A DNA stretch of 64,000 nucleotides from positions 1 through 64,000 of the forward strand of contig CAYGTI010000001.1 of NCBI GenBank assembly GCA_964352785.1. Reading direction: 5' to 3'. This document shows positions 54,968-63,702 of this stretch, in pieces (position 1 is the first letter of the stretch; every line of letters begins with the position of its first letter). Source of the DNA: JACOMS01 sp964352785. GTDB taxonomy: Bacteria; Pseudomonadota; Alphaproteobacteria; Caulobacterales; Maricaulaceae. The notes beneath the pieces were generated by a model, which was not told the DNA's origin, ran no database searches, and worked only from the letters and a program-made list of their open reading frames with translations. The translations under genes and the position numbers were made by a program.

Positions 54968-56323
54968 TCAGCTTTTCCTTGCGGTCATAGGTGCGTGTTT
55001 GAGCGTCCAGTAAATAGAGATGAGGCCTGAAACGATATTCGAAGCAGCAATCCCATAAAATGCGCCTTTAATACCCTGAAACTCGACGCCAATATAAATC
55101 AATGGCACATATAGAACCATGGACCGGATGACCGTAAATGTTAGGCCGTAGATAGGACGGCCAATTGCGTTTAAACCTGCCGCGCTAACAAAAACAAAGC
55201 CATATCCGGCGATTGTAATAGGAACGATATAAAAATATGGAATGGAATTAGCGATAACATCCGGATCGGTTGTAAAAATCCGCGGAATGTCTTCGGCAAA
55301 AATGAACATAACAACCGCCATGAATGTCGCCCAGATCAGCGAGATACCATAGCAAAATTTAAACGTTTCTCTCACCCGGTCTGTTAACCCCGCCCCACCG
55401 TTCTGGCCTGTAATGGCGCCAATACAAGCTGACAACGCATAAAGCAGCCCCACGGATAATATCTCCGCCCTCGAAACGACGGTAAACGTCGCAACATCGA
55501 GTGTACCCAGCTTAATCGCGATGATCGCCGTGGCCAAAGCTGTGGCCACCGGAACGATGATGTTGGTTCCTGCAGCCGGTATACCAACGCTGCCGATCAC
55601 GACCCATGCGCGGCGCAACGAAGAGATTGTCATCTTGGAAAATGAGACAACTTTGCGACGAAGCAAGATGATATATAAGGCATACATTGCCGCAACAACG
55701 TTACCAATAAATGTGGCAATTGCTGCGCCTTCGACCTCCATCCTCGGGAACGGCCCTATGCCAAAAATAAGGAAAGGATCGAGAATAATATTTATGACCG
55801 CGCTGAGGATCATGATGGAACTCGGTAACACCGCCTCGCCGCTGGCCCTAAGAATATTGTTCGACATGGAGGCTATACTGAGGATGACGAGACCCGGAAG
55901 AGACCACTTCAAATAAGATAGAGCCAACGTTTTGATCTCCGGTTCTGCGCCCATAGCCGTCAAGACAGGCGACATTACTAATAACCCGAACGTCACGAGG
56001 ATCGACATAACACAGAGGGCAAGTAATATAGCTGCCGCGCCGTGACGCTGTGAACGCGCAAAATCGCCCTCACCCAGAGCCCTCGAAACGGCTGACATGG
56101 TTCCCGCACCGAGGCCAATGTTAGCGCTGTTACCAATAAAGGTGAGAGGCGCACAGAACCCGATGGCAGCCAAAGCACCCACGCCAATGCGGCCCAAATA
56201 AATCGTGTCAATGATGCCAGCGGATAATAAGGCCAAAATAGCGAGCGTAAAAGGCCCCAGCATACGCAGAACGTGCGCAGAGACTTTTCCCTCTAATAAA
56301 TTGACCGATTTAGATTGCGACAT
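54968..56323 (-). CDS. MATE family multidrug/toxin efflux transporter
   Basis: A 451-residue membrane protein with twelve predicted helices in two homologous halves, the MATE fold. The N-terminal half shows MLGPFTLAILALLSAGIIDTIYLGRIGVGALAAIGF and NIGLGAGTMSAVSRALGEGD; the C-terminal half has GQNGGAGLTDRVRETF. MATE proteins export cationic drugs, metabolites or pigments using Na+ or H+ gradients; the substrate is unknown. It follows maeB by 19 bp in the same direction and may be in its transcript. Confidence 0.9.
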   Translation of the reverse strand: MSQSKSVNLLEGKVSAHVLRMLGPFTLAILALLSAGIIDTIYLGRIGVGALAAIGFCAPLTFIGNSANIGLGAGTMSAVSRALGEGDFARSQRHGAAAILLALCVMSILVTFGLLVMSPVLTAMGAEPEIKTLALSYLKWSLPGLVILSIASMSNNILRASGEAVLPSSIMILSAVINIILDPFLIFGIGPFPRMEVEGAAIATFIGNVVAAMYALYIILLRRKVVSFSKMTISSLRRAWVVIGSVGIPAAGTNIIVPVATALATAIIAIKLGTLDVATFTVVSRAEILSVGLLYALSACIGAITGQNGGAGLTDRVRETFKFCYGISLIWATFMAVVMFIFAEDIPRIFTTDPDVIANSIPYFYIVPITIAGYGFVFVSAAGLNAIGRPIYGLTFTVIRSMVLYVPLIYIGVEFQGIKGAFYGIAASNIVSGLISIYWTLKHAPMTARKS

Positions 56324-56342
56324 AGGGTGAAGTTAGCGGCTT

Positions 56343-58634
56343 CTAATCGTGACGGTGCGATGGAGCAAATGCGGCCAGTGTGGCCATCTGGGTTATCTCT
56401 GTCGCTGTAGCCCCAAGACGGCAAATCTGCACAGGCTTTTCAAGGCCGGTCAAAAATGGCCCTAAAACGGTCGCCCCGCCAATAGATTGCAGAAGTTTCG
56501 TCGCAATAGAGGCGGAATGAATTGCCGGCATGACCAAAACATTTGCAGCATCACTGAGCCGCGAGAACGGATATGTCAGTGCATGTAGCGGATCCAAAGC
56601 GACATCGGCAGCCATATCGCCTTCATATTCAAAATCAACTTCGCGCTTATCAAGAATGCTCACGGCCTCGCGGACTCGATGCATACGCTCACCCGGAGGG
56701 TTACCAAACGTAGAATAAGACAGCAGTGCCACACGCGGCTGAAAGCCAAATTGACGGGCAAAACCGGCTGTGGTTTCCGCAATATCTGCAAGTTCTTGGG
56801 CATTCGGGAACTCAGTAATATTAGTATCAGCAATAAATAAAGTTCGCGCTTTGTTGACAACCACGGACACACCCATTGTGCGCTCATAATCATCATGGGA
56901 CAGTACACGCTTGACGTCCTGCAAAGCGATATCATAGCTGCGGGTCACGCCTGTCACCATGCCATCCGCTAGTCCGTGGTGTAGCATCAAGGCAGAAAAA
57001 ATATTCCGGTCATTATTGACTAAACGCTGTACATCACGGCGCAAGAAGCCCCGCCGTTGCAATTTGGCATAAAGCGTTTCAACGAATTCAGCATTGCGGT
57101 CAAAAAGGCGCGCATTGAGAATGGTCAGGGTCTCAGGGTTTTCAACCCCCAAAAGCTTCATATTATTACGAATCGGCTCGTCCCGGCCAATGAGAATAGC
57201 TTTCCCGAGGCCGCGCTGTTGGAACGCCTGCGCAGCGCGAATAACCGCGGGCTCTTCGCCTTCGGCAAAAATGATCGTTTTGGGATTATCCACGACAGAA
57301 GCCGCTATGCCTTGCAGTAAAGCGGCTGTCGGGTCTTGACGGCGCGCAAGAGAATGGCGGTATGCATCCATGTCTTCGATGGGTTTGCGGGCCACGCCTG
57401 TATCCATGGCAGACTGCGCCACATATGGCGGAATTTCAGAAATCAAGCGCGGATCAAACGGCGCAGGGATAATATATTCCGGGCCGTATTTAGGGCGCTT
57501 ACCGTGATAAGCCGCAGCGACTTCTTCTGGTACATCTTCGCGCGCCAGAGCTGCCAAAGCGTGCGCGCAAGCCAGTTTCATTTCTTCATTTACATTTCGG
57601 GCCCGCACATCCAATGCGCCTCGGAAGATATAAGGAAAACCCAACACATTATTGACTTGGTTGGGATAGTCAGAGCGCCCGGTTGCAATGATCGCATCAT
57701 CACGTACCTCTTTGATATCTTCGGGTGTTATTTCCGGGTCAGGGTTGGCCATAGCGAAAATAATCGGATTTTTATTCATGGAGGCAACCATGTCTTTTGT
57801 GACAATCCCCGCCACAGATAACCCCAAGAAAACGTCCGCACCGCGCATCGCTTCTTCGAGTGTGCGCAAATCCGTATCAATGGCATGTGGCGCTTTCCAC
57901 TGATCCATCGCTTCTGTGCGGCCGCGGTAAACAACACCTTTACTATCAAGAACAATCGCGTTTTCGTCTTTGACACCGAGGCGTTTGATCAACCCCAGAA
58001 CCGACAAGCCAGCCGCGCCAGCCCCGGATAAAACAACTTTGATGTCTTCGAACTTCCGTCCTGTTAAATCACAGGCATTTATTAATCCAGCAGTCGCGAT
58101 AATGGCCGTACCGTGCTGATCATCATGGAACACAGGTATATCAAGTTCATCACGCAGACGCTGCTCAATGATAAAACACTCAGGCGATCCAATGTCCTCA
58201 AGGTTTATGCCGCCAAACGTATTTCCGAATCTGCGAACACACTCAATGAACTTTTCAGCGTCTTCCTCTTCGACTTCGATATCGAACGAGTCGATGTCAG
58301 CAAACCGTTTAAAGAGAACAGACTTACCTTCCATCACAGGTTTTGACGCCGCCGCGCCCAAGTTCCCAAGACCGAGAATCGCTGTCCCGTTGGAAATCAC
58401 AGCCACCATATTACCTTTGGAGGTATAATCGTAAGCAAGATCAGGATCCCTAGCAATTTCTTCCACTGGTACCGCCACGCCGGGCGAATAAGCCAATGAC
58501 AAATCGCGCTGCGTTGCCATAGGTTTTGTTGGCAACAAACTGAGCTTTCCCGGAGTGGGAAATGCATGAAAATCAAGTGCCTGTTGATCTGTAATATAGG
58601 TCTTCTTTGGCGGACGAGCGGTCAGTTTAGCCAC
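56343..58634 (-). CDS. maeB: NADP-dependent malic enzyme with C-terminal phosphotransacetylase-like domain
   Basis: A 763-residue fusion: malic enzyme domain (about 15-400; SPGVAVP, EDIGSPECFIIEQRLRDELDIPVFHDDQHGTAI, GAGAAGLSV) and a phosphate acetyltransferase-like domain (about 430-755; PKTIIFAEGEEPAVIRAAQAF, HHGLADGMVTGVTRSYD, RVALLSYSTFGNP). This is the common proteobacterial MaeB. It decarboxylates malate to pyruvate, making NADPH; the PTA-like domain is thought to sense acetyl-CoA rather than catalyse. Length and residues are normal. It is divergent from glnB. Confidence 0.94.
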   Translation of the reverse strand: MAKLTARPPKKTYITDQQALDFHAFPTPGKLSLLPTKPMATQRDLSLAYSPGVAVPVEEIARDPDLAYDYTSKGNMVAVISNGTAILGLGNLGAAASKPVMEGKSVLFKRFADIDSFDIEVEEEDAEKFIECVRRFGNTFGGINLEDIGSPECFIIEQRLRDELDIPVFHDDQHGTAIIATAGLINACDLTGRKFEDIKVVLSGAGAAGLSVLGLIKRLGVKDENAIVLDSKGVVYRGRTEAMDQWKAPHAIDTDLRTLEEAMRGADVFLGLSVAGIVTKDMVASMNKNPIIFAMANPDPEITPEDIKEVRDDAIIATGRSDYPNQVNNVLGFPYIFRGALDVRARNVNEEMKLACAHALAALAREDVPEEVAAAYHGKRPKYGPEYIIPAPFDPRLISEIPPYVAQSAMDTGVARKPIEDMDAYRHSLARRQDPTAALLQGIAASVVDNPKTIIFAEGEEPAVIRAAQAFQQRGLGKAILIGRDEPIRNNMKLLGVENPETLTILNARLFDRNAEFVETLYAKLQRRGFLRRDVQRLVNNDRNIFSALMLHHGLADGMVTGVTRSYDIALQDVKRVLSHDDYERTMGVSVVVNKARTLFIADTNITEFPNAQELADIAETTAGFARQFGFQPRVALLSYSTFGNPPGERMHRVREAVSILDKREVDFEYEGDMAADVALDPLHALTYPFSRLSDAANVLVMPAIHSASIATKLLQSIGGATVLGPFLTGLEKPVQICRLGATATEITQMATLAAFAPSHRHD

Positions 58635-58761
58635 AATGTTCTCCTGTCAGAATTCACCGCCTCTTTAGCCGTTCAGCTACGGACTTCATAGTGCTAAGGT
58701 TACGATTGAGCAACATATGTGAATTAGAAACGCCTATTTTTTCACCGCAGGCATTCTGAGT

Positions 58762-58778
58762 TGAACATTTTTGGTGCA
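58762..58778 (+). promoter_or_regulatory. Possible NtrC-like site upstream of glnB
   Basis: TGAACA-N5-GGTGCA matches the NtrC consensus TGCACC-N5-GGTGCA at ten of twelve positions, one arm being perfect. No -24/-12 sigma-54 promoter with correct spacing could be found nearby, so the assignment is weak. Confidence 0.3.
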
Positions 58779-58889
58779 AAAACCGCCCCAAGATCGACTC
58801 ACCACCACCTCTTTTCCCCGTAACCTCGACTCTGCCCCGGCATATTTTAAAACGATTATGGTCACATTCACCCTGCCGGAGATTCCCTC

Positions 58890-59228
58890 ATGAAAAAAAT
58901 CGAAGCCATTATCAAACCCTTCAAACTCGATGAAGTAAAGGAAGCCCTCCAAGAAGTTGGGTTGCAGGGCATGACCGTTGTTGAGGCCAAAGGTTTTGGC
59001 CGTCAAAAAGGACACACTGAACTTTACCGCGGCGCTGAATATGTCGTTGACTTTTTGCCCAAGCTAAAACTCGAACTCGTTGTGGCGGACGATCAGGTTG
59101 AACCGGCTCTTGAGGCCATTCAAACTGCCGCAAAGACCGGAAAAATCGGAGATGGCAAAATTTTCGTCTCGGACATTTCGCAAGCGATCCGCATCAGAAC
59201 CGGCGAGTCAGACGAAGCTGCGCTTTAA
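58890..59228 (+). CDS. glnB: Nitrogen regulatory protein P-II
   Basis: A 112-residue PII signal protein that senses 2-oxoglutarate, ATP/ADP and, through uridylylation, glutamine. Tyr51 in the T-loop (GAEYVVDFLPK) is the uridylylation site; the B-loop KTGKIGDGKIFV is present. It is a standard length with a GGAGA ribosome site and precedes glnA by about 40 bp, the usual glnBA operon of alphaproteobacteria. It should control GlnE/GlnA and NtrB. Confidence 0.95.
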   Translation: MKKIEAIIKPFKLDEVKEALQEVGLQGMTVVEAKGFGRQKGHTELYRGAEYVVDFLPKLKLELVVADDQVEPALEAIQTAAKTGKIGDGKIFVSDISQAIRIRTGESDEAAL

Positions 59229-59269
59229 TAATAAACACAAACGAACACTGTTAAGGGAAAGACACAGTC

Positions 59270-60673
59270 ATGTCAGATAAGTTACTTAAAAAAATTAAAG
59301 ACGAAGACATAAAATTTGTCGATTTGCGTTTCACAGATCCCAAAGGTAAAATGCAGCACGTCACATTCCACTCCGATCTTGTAGACGAAGATTTATTCAC
59401 GGACGGAACGATGTTTGACGGCTCCTCTATTGCGGGTTGGAAAGACATTAACGAGTCCGACATGGTTTTACTGCCGGATGCAGATACAGCAAAAATGGAT
59501 CCGTTCTTCCAGCAAGATACACTCGCCGTTTTCTGTGATATTTTGGAACCAGACACAGCGGAACCCTATAATCGTGACCCGCGCGGAACAGCCAAAGCTG
59601 CTGAAAATTATATGCGTTCCGCCAAAGTCGGCGATGACGTTTATTTTGGACCGGAAGCCGAATTTTTTGTCTTTGATGACGTTCGTTGGGATACGTCTCA
59701 AAACAAAACTGGATATGAGTTTGATAGCGCCGAAGGCCCATATAATACGGGCACACAATATCAAGGCGGCAATATGGGCCACCGCCCTGGACCCAAAGGC
59801 GGCTACTTCCCGGTTCCGCCTGTCGATTCAGCACAAGACATGCGCTCCGAAATGTTATCTATTATGGAAGAGCTCGGCCTTCGACCTGAAAAACATCACC
59901 ACGAAGTGGCACCAAGCCAGCACGAGCTTGGTATGCAGTTTGATACGCTCCTGCAGATGGGCGATAATATGCAGCTTTACAAATATATCGTTCACAACGT
60001 CGCCCATGCTTATGGCAAAACGGCGACATTTATGCCAAAACCTGTCTGGAATGACAATGGCACGGGTATGCACGTTCATATGTCGATCTGGAAAGACAAG
60101 AAGCCCTTATTTGCCGGCGATGAATATGCGGGACTCTCCAAACAGTGCCTCTATTATATTGGCGGTATTATTAAACATGCCAAGGCTATCAATGCCTTCG
60201 CCAACGCCTCGACAAACTCATACAAGCGGCTTGTACCTGGCTTTGAAGCACCCGTCATGCTGGCCTACTCTGCCCGCAACCGCTCTGCATCAATCCGTAT
60301 ACCATGGACAGCCTCTCCAAAAGGCAAGCGCCTCGAAGCCCGTTTCCCTGACCCCGCAGGCAACCCTTACCTGACGTACACAGCGCTACTCATGGCGGGT
60401 CTGGACGGTATAAAGAACCAAATTCATCCTGGTGATCCAATGGATAAAGATCTTTACGATCTCCCGCCAGAAGAGGCAGCTCAAATTCCGCAAGTTTGCG
60501 GTAGTCTTCGCGAAGCCTTAGAAAGCCTTGATGGTGATCGAGACTTCCTCAAAGCGGGCGGCGTTTTTGATGATGATCAAATTGACGCCTATATTAACAT
60601 GAAGATGGAGGAAGTGCACCGCGTCGACATGCATCCTCACCCTGTTGAGTTTGACATGTACTATAAGTGCTAG
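59270..60673 (+). CDS. glnA: Glutamine synthetase type I
   Basis: Assimilates ammonium by ATP-dependent amidation of glutamate; a dodecamer in the cytoplasm. The 467 residues contain the DGSSIAGW start region, GPEAEFFVFDDV, NGTGMHVHMS, the RNRSASIRIP active-site strand and DLYDLPPEE, where Tyr396 is the adenylylation site. It follows glnB, and a strong terminator follows at 60701-60726. Confidence 0.97.
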   Translation: MSDKLLKKIKDEDIKFVDLRFTDPKGKMQHVTFHSDLVDEDLFTDGTMFDGSSIAGWKDINESDMVLLPDADTAKMDPFFQQDTLAVFCDILEPDTAEPYNRDPRGTAKAAENYMRSAKVGDDVYFGPEAEFFVFDDVRWDTSQNKTGYEFDSAEGPYNTGTQYQGGNMGHRPGPKGGYFPVPPVDSAQDMRSEMLSIMEELGLRPEKHHHEVAPSQHELGMQFDTLLQMGDNMQLYKYIVHNVAHAYGKTATFMPKPVWNDNGTGMHVHMSIWKDKKPLFAGDEYAGLSKQCLYYIGGIIKHAKAINAFANASTNSYKRLVPGFEAPVMLAYSARNRSASIRIPWTASPKGKRLEARFPDPAGNPYLTYTALLMAGLDGIKNQIHPGDPMDKDLYDLPPEEAAQIPQVCGSLREALESLDGDRDFLKAGGVFDDDQIDAYINMKMEEVHRVDMHPHPVEFDMYYKC

Positions 60674-60700
60674 GTTAAGCGTCACTGCTAAACATTAAAT

Positions 60701-60726
60701 CCGGGCCTCGCAGCCCGGTTTTTTTT
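60701..60726 (+). terminator. Rho-independent terminator after glnA
   Basis: CCGGGC/GCCCGG stem with a six-base loop, then eight T, about 30 bp after the glnA stop. Confidence 0.9.
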
Positions 60727-60781
60727 GCACCGATTTTACAGCCGCTTCACGTTTAAGGTTAAGTAAAACATGGCATACTGC

Positions 60782-62257
60782 TTAAGCTTTATGGCCACCA
60801 TAGAGCCTGTCCCGTAGAGCTTTTCCCGTCAATTGACCCTTTGAAGTACGAGCAGCAACACTCTGCCTAGAGGCCCGGCGGCGCTCTACAAAATTTTGAG
60901 GTCGCCTACGATCTTTAAAGTTAGCTTGCGGCATAGAAGCGGCAGACCTGAACACTGGTGAAGCGGCGGGGCGCAACGGGCGCTTGAACGGGCCATGACC
61001 CTCTGTGCGAAAATTATTGACCGTTGTCCAAAACCCTGATTGTTTTTCACTAAACAAGGTTGGCCGCGCCATTTTAGCTGCCACAAGAACAATTATAGCG
61101 CCTGCGAAATTTGCCGGTGAAGCCAAAACAGACTCAAATGCACCAATGATCAAAGCTGCCATCATGAACGGGATAACGAAATACGCACCATGTGATTGTC
61201 TGACTTTAGCCAAAGCAATAATGGCATAAAGAATGAGACTGCCTACCAAAATAGATAGACCGACCAATCCCAAATTGAGTTTCATCTCTATGAAAGAATT
61301 GTGTGAGTGAAGCGGCAGAAACTGTAGATCGTCATAGACATAAGCCAGCGTGCGGCCATAAAGATCCTTGCCCCAATATGCCATATATCCGTGACCCAAA
61401 AAAGGCTTATCCGCGAGACTAAACTCTACAGCTTGCCAGATTTCCGAGCGGCCCGTAAAGGTTGCGCTACGGCCGAGCAGTCCTAAAACTTCGGCTGTAT
61501 TTCCCTTAATCCAGCTTACGAGAAGCCCGCCGCCTATGAGTGAGACTGACAGCGTCATCATAGAAACAGGTAAGCTGCGACGCATCATGAAAACCCAACC
61601 AAAACCGGTGCAGACTAACAGGTAAGCCACAAGAGAGGTTTTAGAGGTTGTAAGCAGTAAAAACAGCGTGAAGATCAAGAACGATAACATTGATACCATG
61701 AACGTCTTTGGCGTGATCGCCATCCGCGCCAACGCCAAGCAGGCCCCGAAAACACCAATTTGTCCTGCTGCGTTCTTTTCAATCCAGATACCCGACATCG
61801 CGCCTATATGTGTTTCGGCCATACGGCCAATACTCGGCACCGCAACATAAAGAATGAGCGAAAAGACAACCATGCCGAACATAGCGATCCACATACCTTC
61901 GATCAATTGCTTCCAGCTATACCGCCAACACATTGTCGCGAGAAAAAGAACATTGAGCAAGGCTGTAATGCCTTCCCGAATGGTAAGCGCTGGCTGTTGC
62001 GACCACTTAAATGATGCGACGGCAAGTAGCATCAGAAAGAAATAGGGTAGAATAGATAAAAGCCCAAACGTGGCCTCTCGCAAGCGTACAATGATAACAA
62101 GCGCCATAAGGCACATGATCGGCAAATGGACAAACTCGCCCGGAGCAGGCGGTGCCATATTAAAAATCTTGAGGTAAAGCCCCAATACTCCGGCGGAAAT
62201 CATACATATCGCAAGGATAAATATGGAAAATTCCAGCCGATCTACAATCTTTTGCAT
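60782..62257 (-). CDS. O-antigen ligase/Wzy-type polymerase membrane protein
   Basis: A 491-residue protein with about ten to twelve membrane helices. The large periplasmic loop has GRSATFTGRSEIWQAVEFS and PLHSHNSFIEMKLNLGLVG, the pattern of the Wzy_C/WaaL family and ExoQ-like polymerases. Such proteins polymerise or ligate surface polysaccharide. It has an unusual basic C-terminal tail of about 70 residues, rich in Arg and Lys, predicted cytoplasmic. No glycosyltransferases are adjacent, so the polymer is unknown. Confidence 0.83.
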   Translation of the reverse strand: MQKIVDRLEFSIFILAICMISAGVLGLYLKIFNMAPPAPGEFVHLPIMCLMALVIIVRLREATFGLLSILPYFFLMLLAVASFKWSQQPALTIREGITALLNVLFLATMCWRYSWKQLIEGMWIAMFGMVVFSLILYVAVPSIGRMAETHIGAMSGIWIEKNAAGQIGVFGACLALARMAITPKTFMVSMLSFLIFTLFLLLTTSKTSLVAYLLVCTGFGWVFMMRRSLPVSMMTLSVSLIGGGLLVSWIKGNTAEVLGLLGRSATFTGRSEIWQAVEFSLADKPFLGHGYMAYWGKDLYGRTLAYVYDDLQFLPLHSHNSFIEMKLNLGLVGLSILVGSLILYAIIALAKVRQSHGAYFVIPFMMAALIIGAFESVLASPANFAGAIIVLVAAKMARPTLFSEKQSGFWTTVNNFRTEGHGPFKRPLRPAASPVFRSAASMPQANFKDRRRPQNFVERRRASRQSVAARTSKGQLTGKALRDRLYGGHKA

Positions 62258-62355
62258 GCGTGTCTCACCTGTTTTATCAGGTGAGACATCAGCAAGAATT
62301 ATACCATGGGTTGGTTTATTCCCCTCTCGGGAGAATTACCGCTCTAGTTTCGAGT

Positions 62356-62952
62356 TTAGCTCTCATTATAGGCGTTAGTGGAGGTCCAAATAGAGGAACG
62401 TGTGAACCCTTTATGCCACTCTGCCAGCTTTGGCGCGAGGTTACGCCACCCAATATGGGACGCTCTGAAATCCGCATAATCGAGCGCGCATATAATTGAT
62501 ATATTGCTAAAGTTCCAAGGACTGCCAAGCCCGTCTATATCTTCATTCAGACGGATAACAGTAGACTTTATAGCCGCCTCATGCCGCGCGATCATCTGAG
62601 GCCAATGCAGGCTTTCAGGACGGGCCATTTCATACCTCAGATTATAGACAGCATCTGATAGGCCGTCGCCTAGGGCATTTAAGTGCAGTTGATGCCAGCG
62701 CTCATCGCCCGAACGCGCCAAGAGTGGCGTATGTAAACTGTCCAGATATTCGCAAATCACCGGGCTATCAACGAGCACCTTGCCGCCATCCATTTCTAGC
62801 GTCGGTATTTTCCCAAGAGCGTTTACGCCGCCTGTGTAACCATTTTCGATGTCAGCCGTTGCTGTTACATATTCAAGCGCAATATCTTTTAACAATGCCA
62901 AGATGTGTACTTTGCGGGCGAACGGAGACAGAGGGGATGTGTAGAGCTTCAT
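62356..62952 (-). CDS. Glutathione S-transferase family protein
   Basis: A 198-residue GST: an N-terminal thioredoxin-like domain (KLYTSPLSPFARKVHILALLKDI, then DGGKVLVDSPVICEYLD with the cis-Pro/glutathione-binding region) and an all-helical C-domain. It most resembles the small bacterial GSTs with a Ser or Cys near residue 6-9 as catalytic residue. The substrate is unknown. It lies nine bases after the MmcQ gene and may be the last gene of the Suf-type unit. Confidence 0.85.
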   Translation of the reverse strand: MKLYTSPLSPFARKVHILALLKDIALEYVTATADIENGYTGGVNALGKIPTLEMDGGKVLVDSPVICEYLDSLHTPLLARSGDERWHQLHLNALGDGLSDAVYNLRYEMARPESLHWPQMIARHEAAIKSTVIRLNEDIDGLGSPWNFSNISIICALDYADFRASHIGWRNLAPKLAEWHKGFTRSSIWTSTNAYNES

Positions 62953-62961
62953 ATTTTCTGG

Positions 62962-63333
62962 TTAATCCACATCAGGGGCGATCCCAAGCTCGCGCTGCTT
63001 TTTCCGGGTTAAACGTGATACGGCCATGCGGTAAGAGGCTTTAAGATGCGCCTTGAGATCGTCATCCCCTAGCCCCGGCGGTGCGTAATGCTGAATCCAC
63101 GACATGCCGCGCGAGGCCAAATATGGTGCGGGGCGTAGGCCCGGCTGATCTTTCAAAACGGAGTAGGCAATTTCCGAGGCCTTAAACCTGACAGCCAACG
63201 CCTCGCCTTCGCTCCATCCCGCAACCGCGAACATCTTACCGCCAACTTTCCACACATGCGCGCCGCCCCACTGAACGGCTTTTTCGGATCGCCGCAACCC
63301 GCCGCAAAATGTATCATATTCGCCAAGGGTCAC
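62962..63333 (-). CDS. MmcQ/YjbR family protein
   Basis: A 123-residue protein of the MmcQ/YjbR family, with the conserved VQWGGAHVWKVGGKMFAVAGW and SWIQHYAPPGLGDDDLKAHLKASYRMAVSRL. Structures in the family have a CyaY-like fold, but the function is not well established. It starts three bases after the sufA stop, so it is co-transcribed with it. Confidence 0.8.
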   Translation of the reverse strand: MTLGEYDTFCGGLRRSEKAVQWGGAHVWKVGGKMFAVAGWSEGEALAVRFKASEIAYSVLKDQPGLRPAPYLASRGMSWIQHYAPPGLGDDDLKAHLKASYRMAVSRLTRKKQRELGIAPDVD

Positions 63334-63336
63334 GTC

Positions 63337-63693
63337 CTACCCCAGCGCAGGGACAATCGTCACGCTTTCGCCGCATCCGCAAGCATCTGTCTGGTTAGGG
63401 TTTTTGAAGAGAAATTTAGAATGAAGGATCGTTGTTTCATAATCGACCACAGACCCGAGTATGAAAAGGACAGCCTTAGCGTCGACAACGATTTGCACGT
63501 CTTTGTCCTCAACTACTTCGTCGAGGGGTGAAATTTCAGAGACATAATCCATCATATATTCCATGCCTGCACAGCCGCCATTTTTGACGCCAACACGCAA
63601 ATAGCCTTCGCCGCGCTCGTCCAGAATTTCGCGCACGCGCGTGGCAGCCTCATCGGTTAAGGTGACAAGTTTAGGTCTAGGTCGTCTGGCCAT
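63337..63693 (-). CDS. HesB/IscA/SufA iron-sulfur cluster carrier
   Basis: A 118-residue A-type carrier that receives Fe-S clusters from the scaffold and passes them to apoproteins. The three conserved Cys are in NGGCAGMEY (about 46) and DACGCGES (about 109-111). The longer frame starts with TTG, but ATG 63693 after AAGGA, which overlaps the upstream TAA stop, is best. It follows the SufT-like gene, as in alphaproteobacterial suf operons. SufA versus ErpA cannot be told, so no symbol is given. Confidence 0.9.
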   Translation of the reverse strand: MARRPRPKLVTLTDEAATRVREILDERGEGYLRVGVKNGGCAGMEYMMDYVSEISPLDEVVEDKDVQIVVDAKAVLFILGSVVDYETTILHSKFLFKNPNQTDACGCGESVTIVPALG

Positions 63694-63702
63694 AATCAAT
63701 CC

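Noticed and set aside
58635..58889. A sigma-54 (-24/-12) promoter for glnBA
   Set aside because: No GG-N10-GC with the proper context was found, only loosely similar strings.
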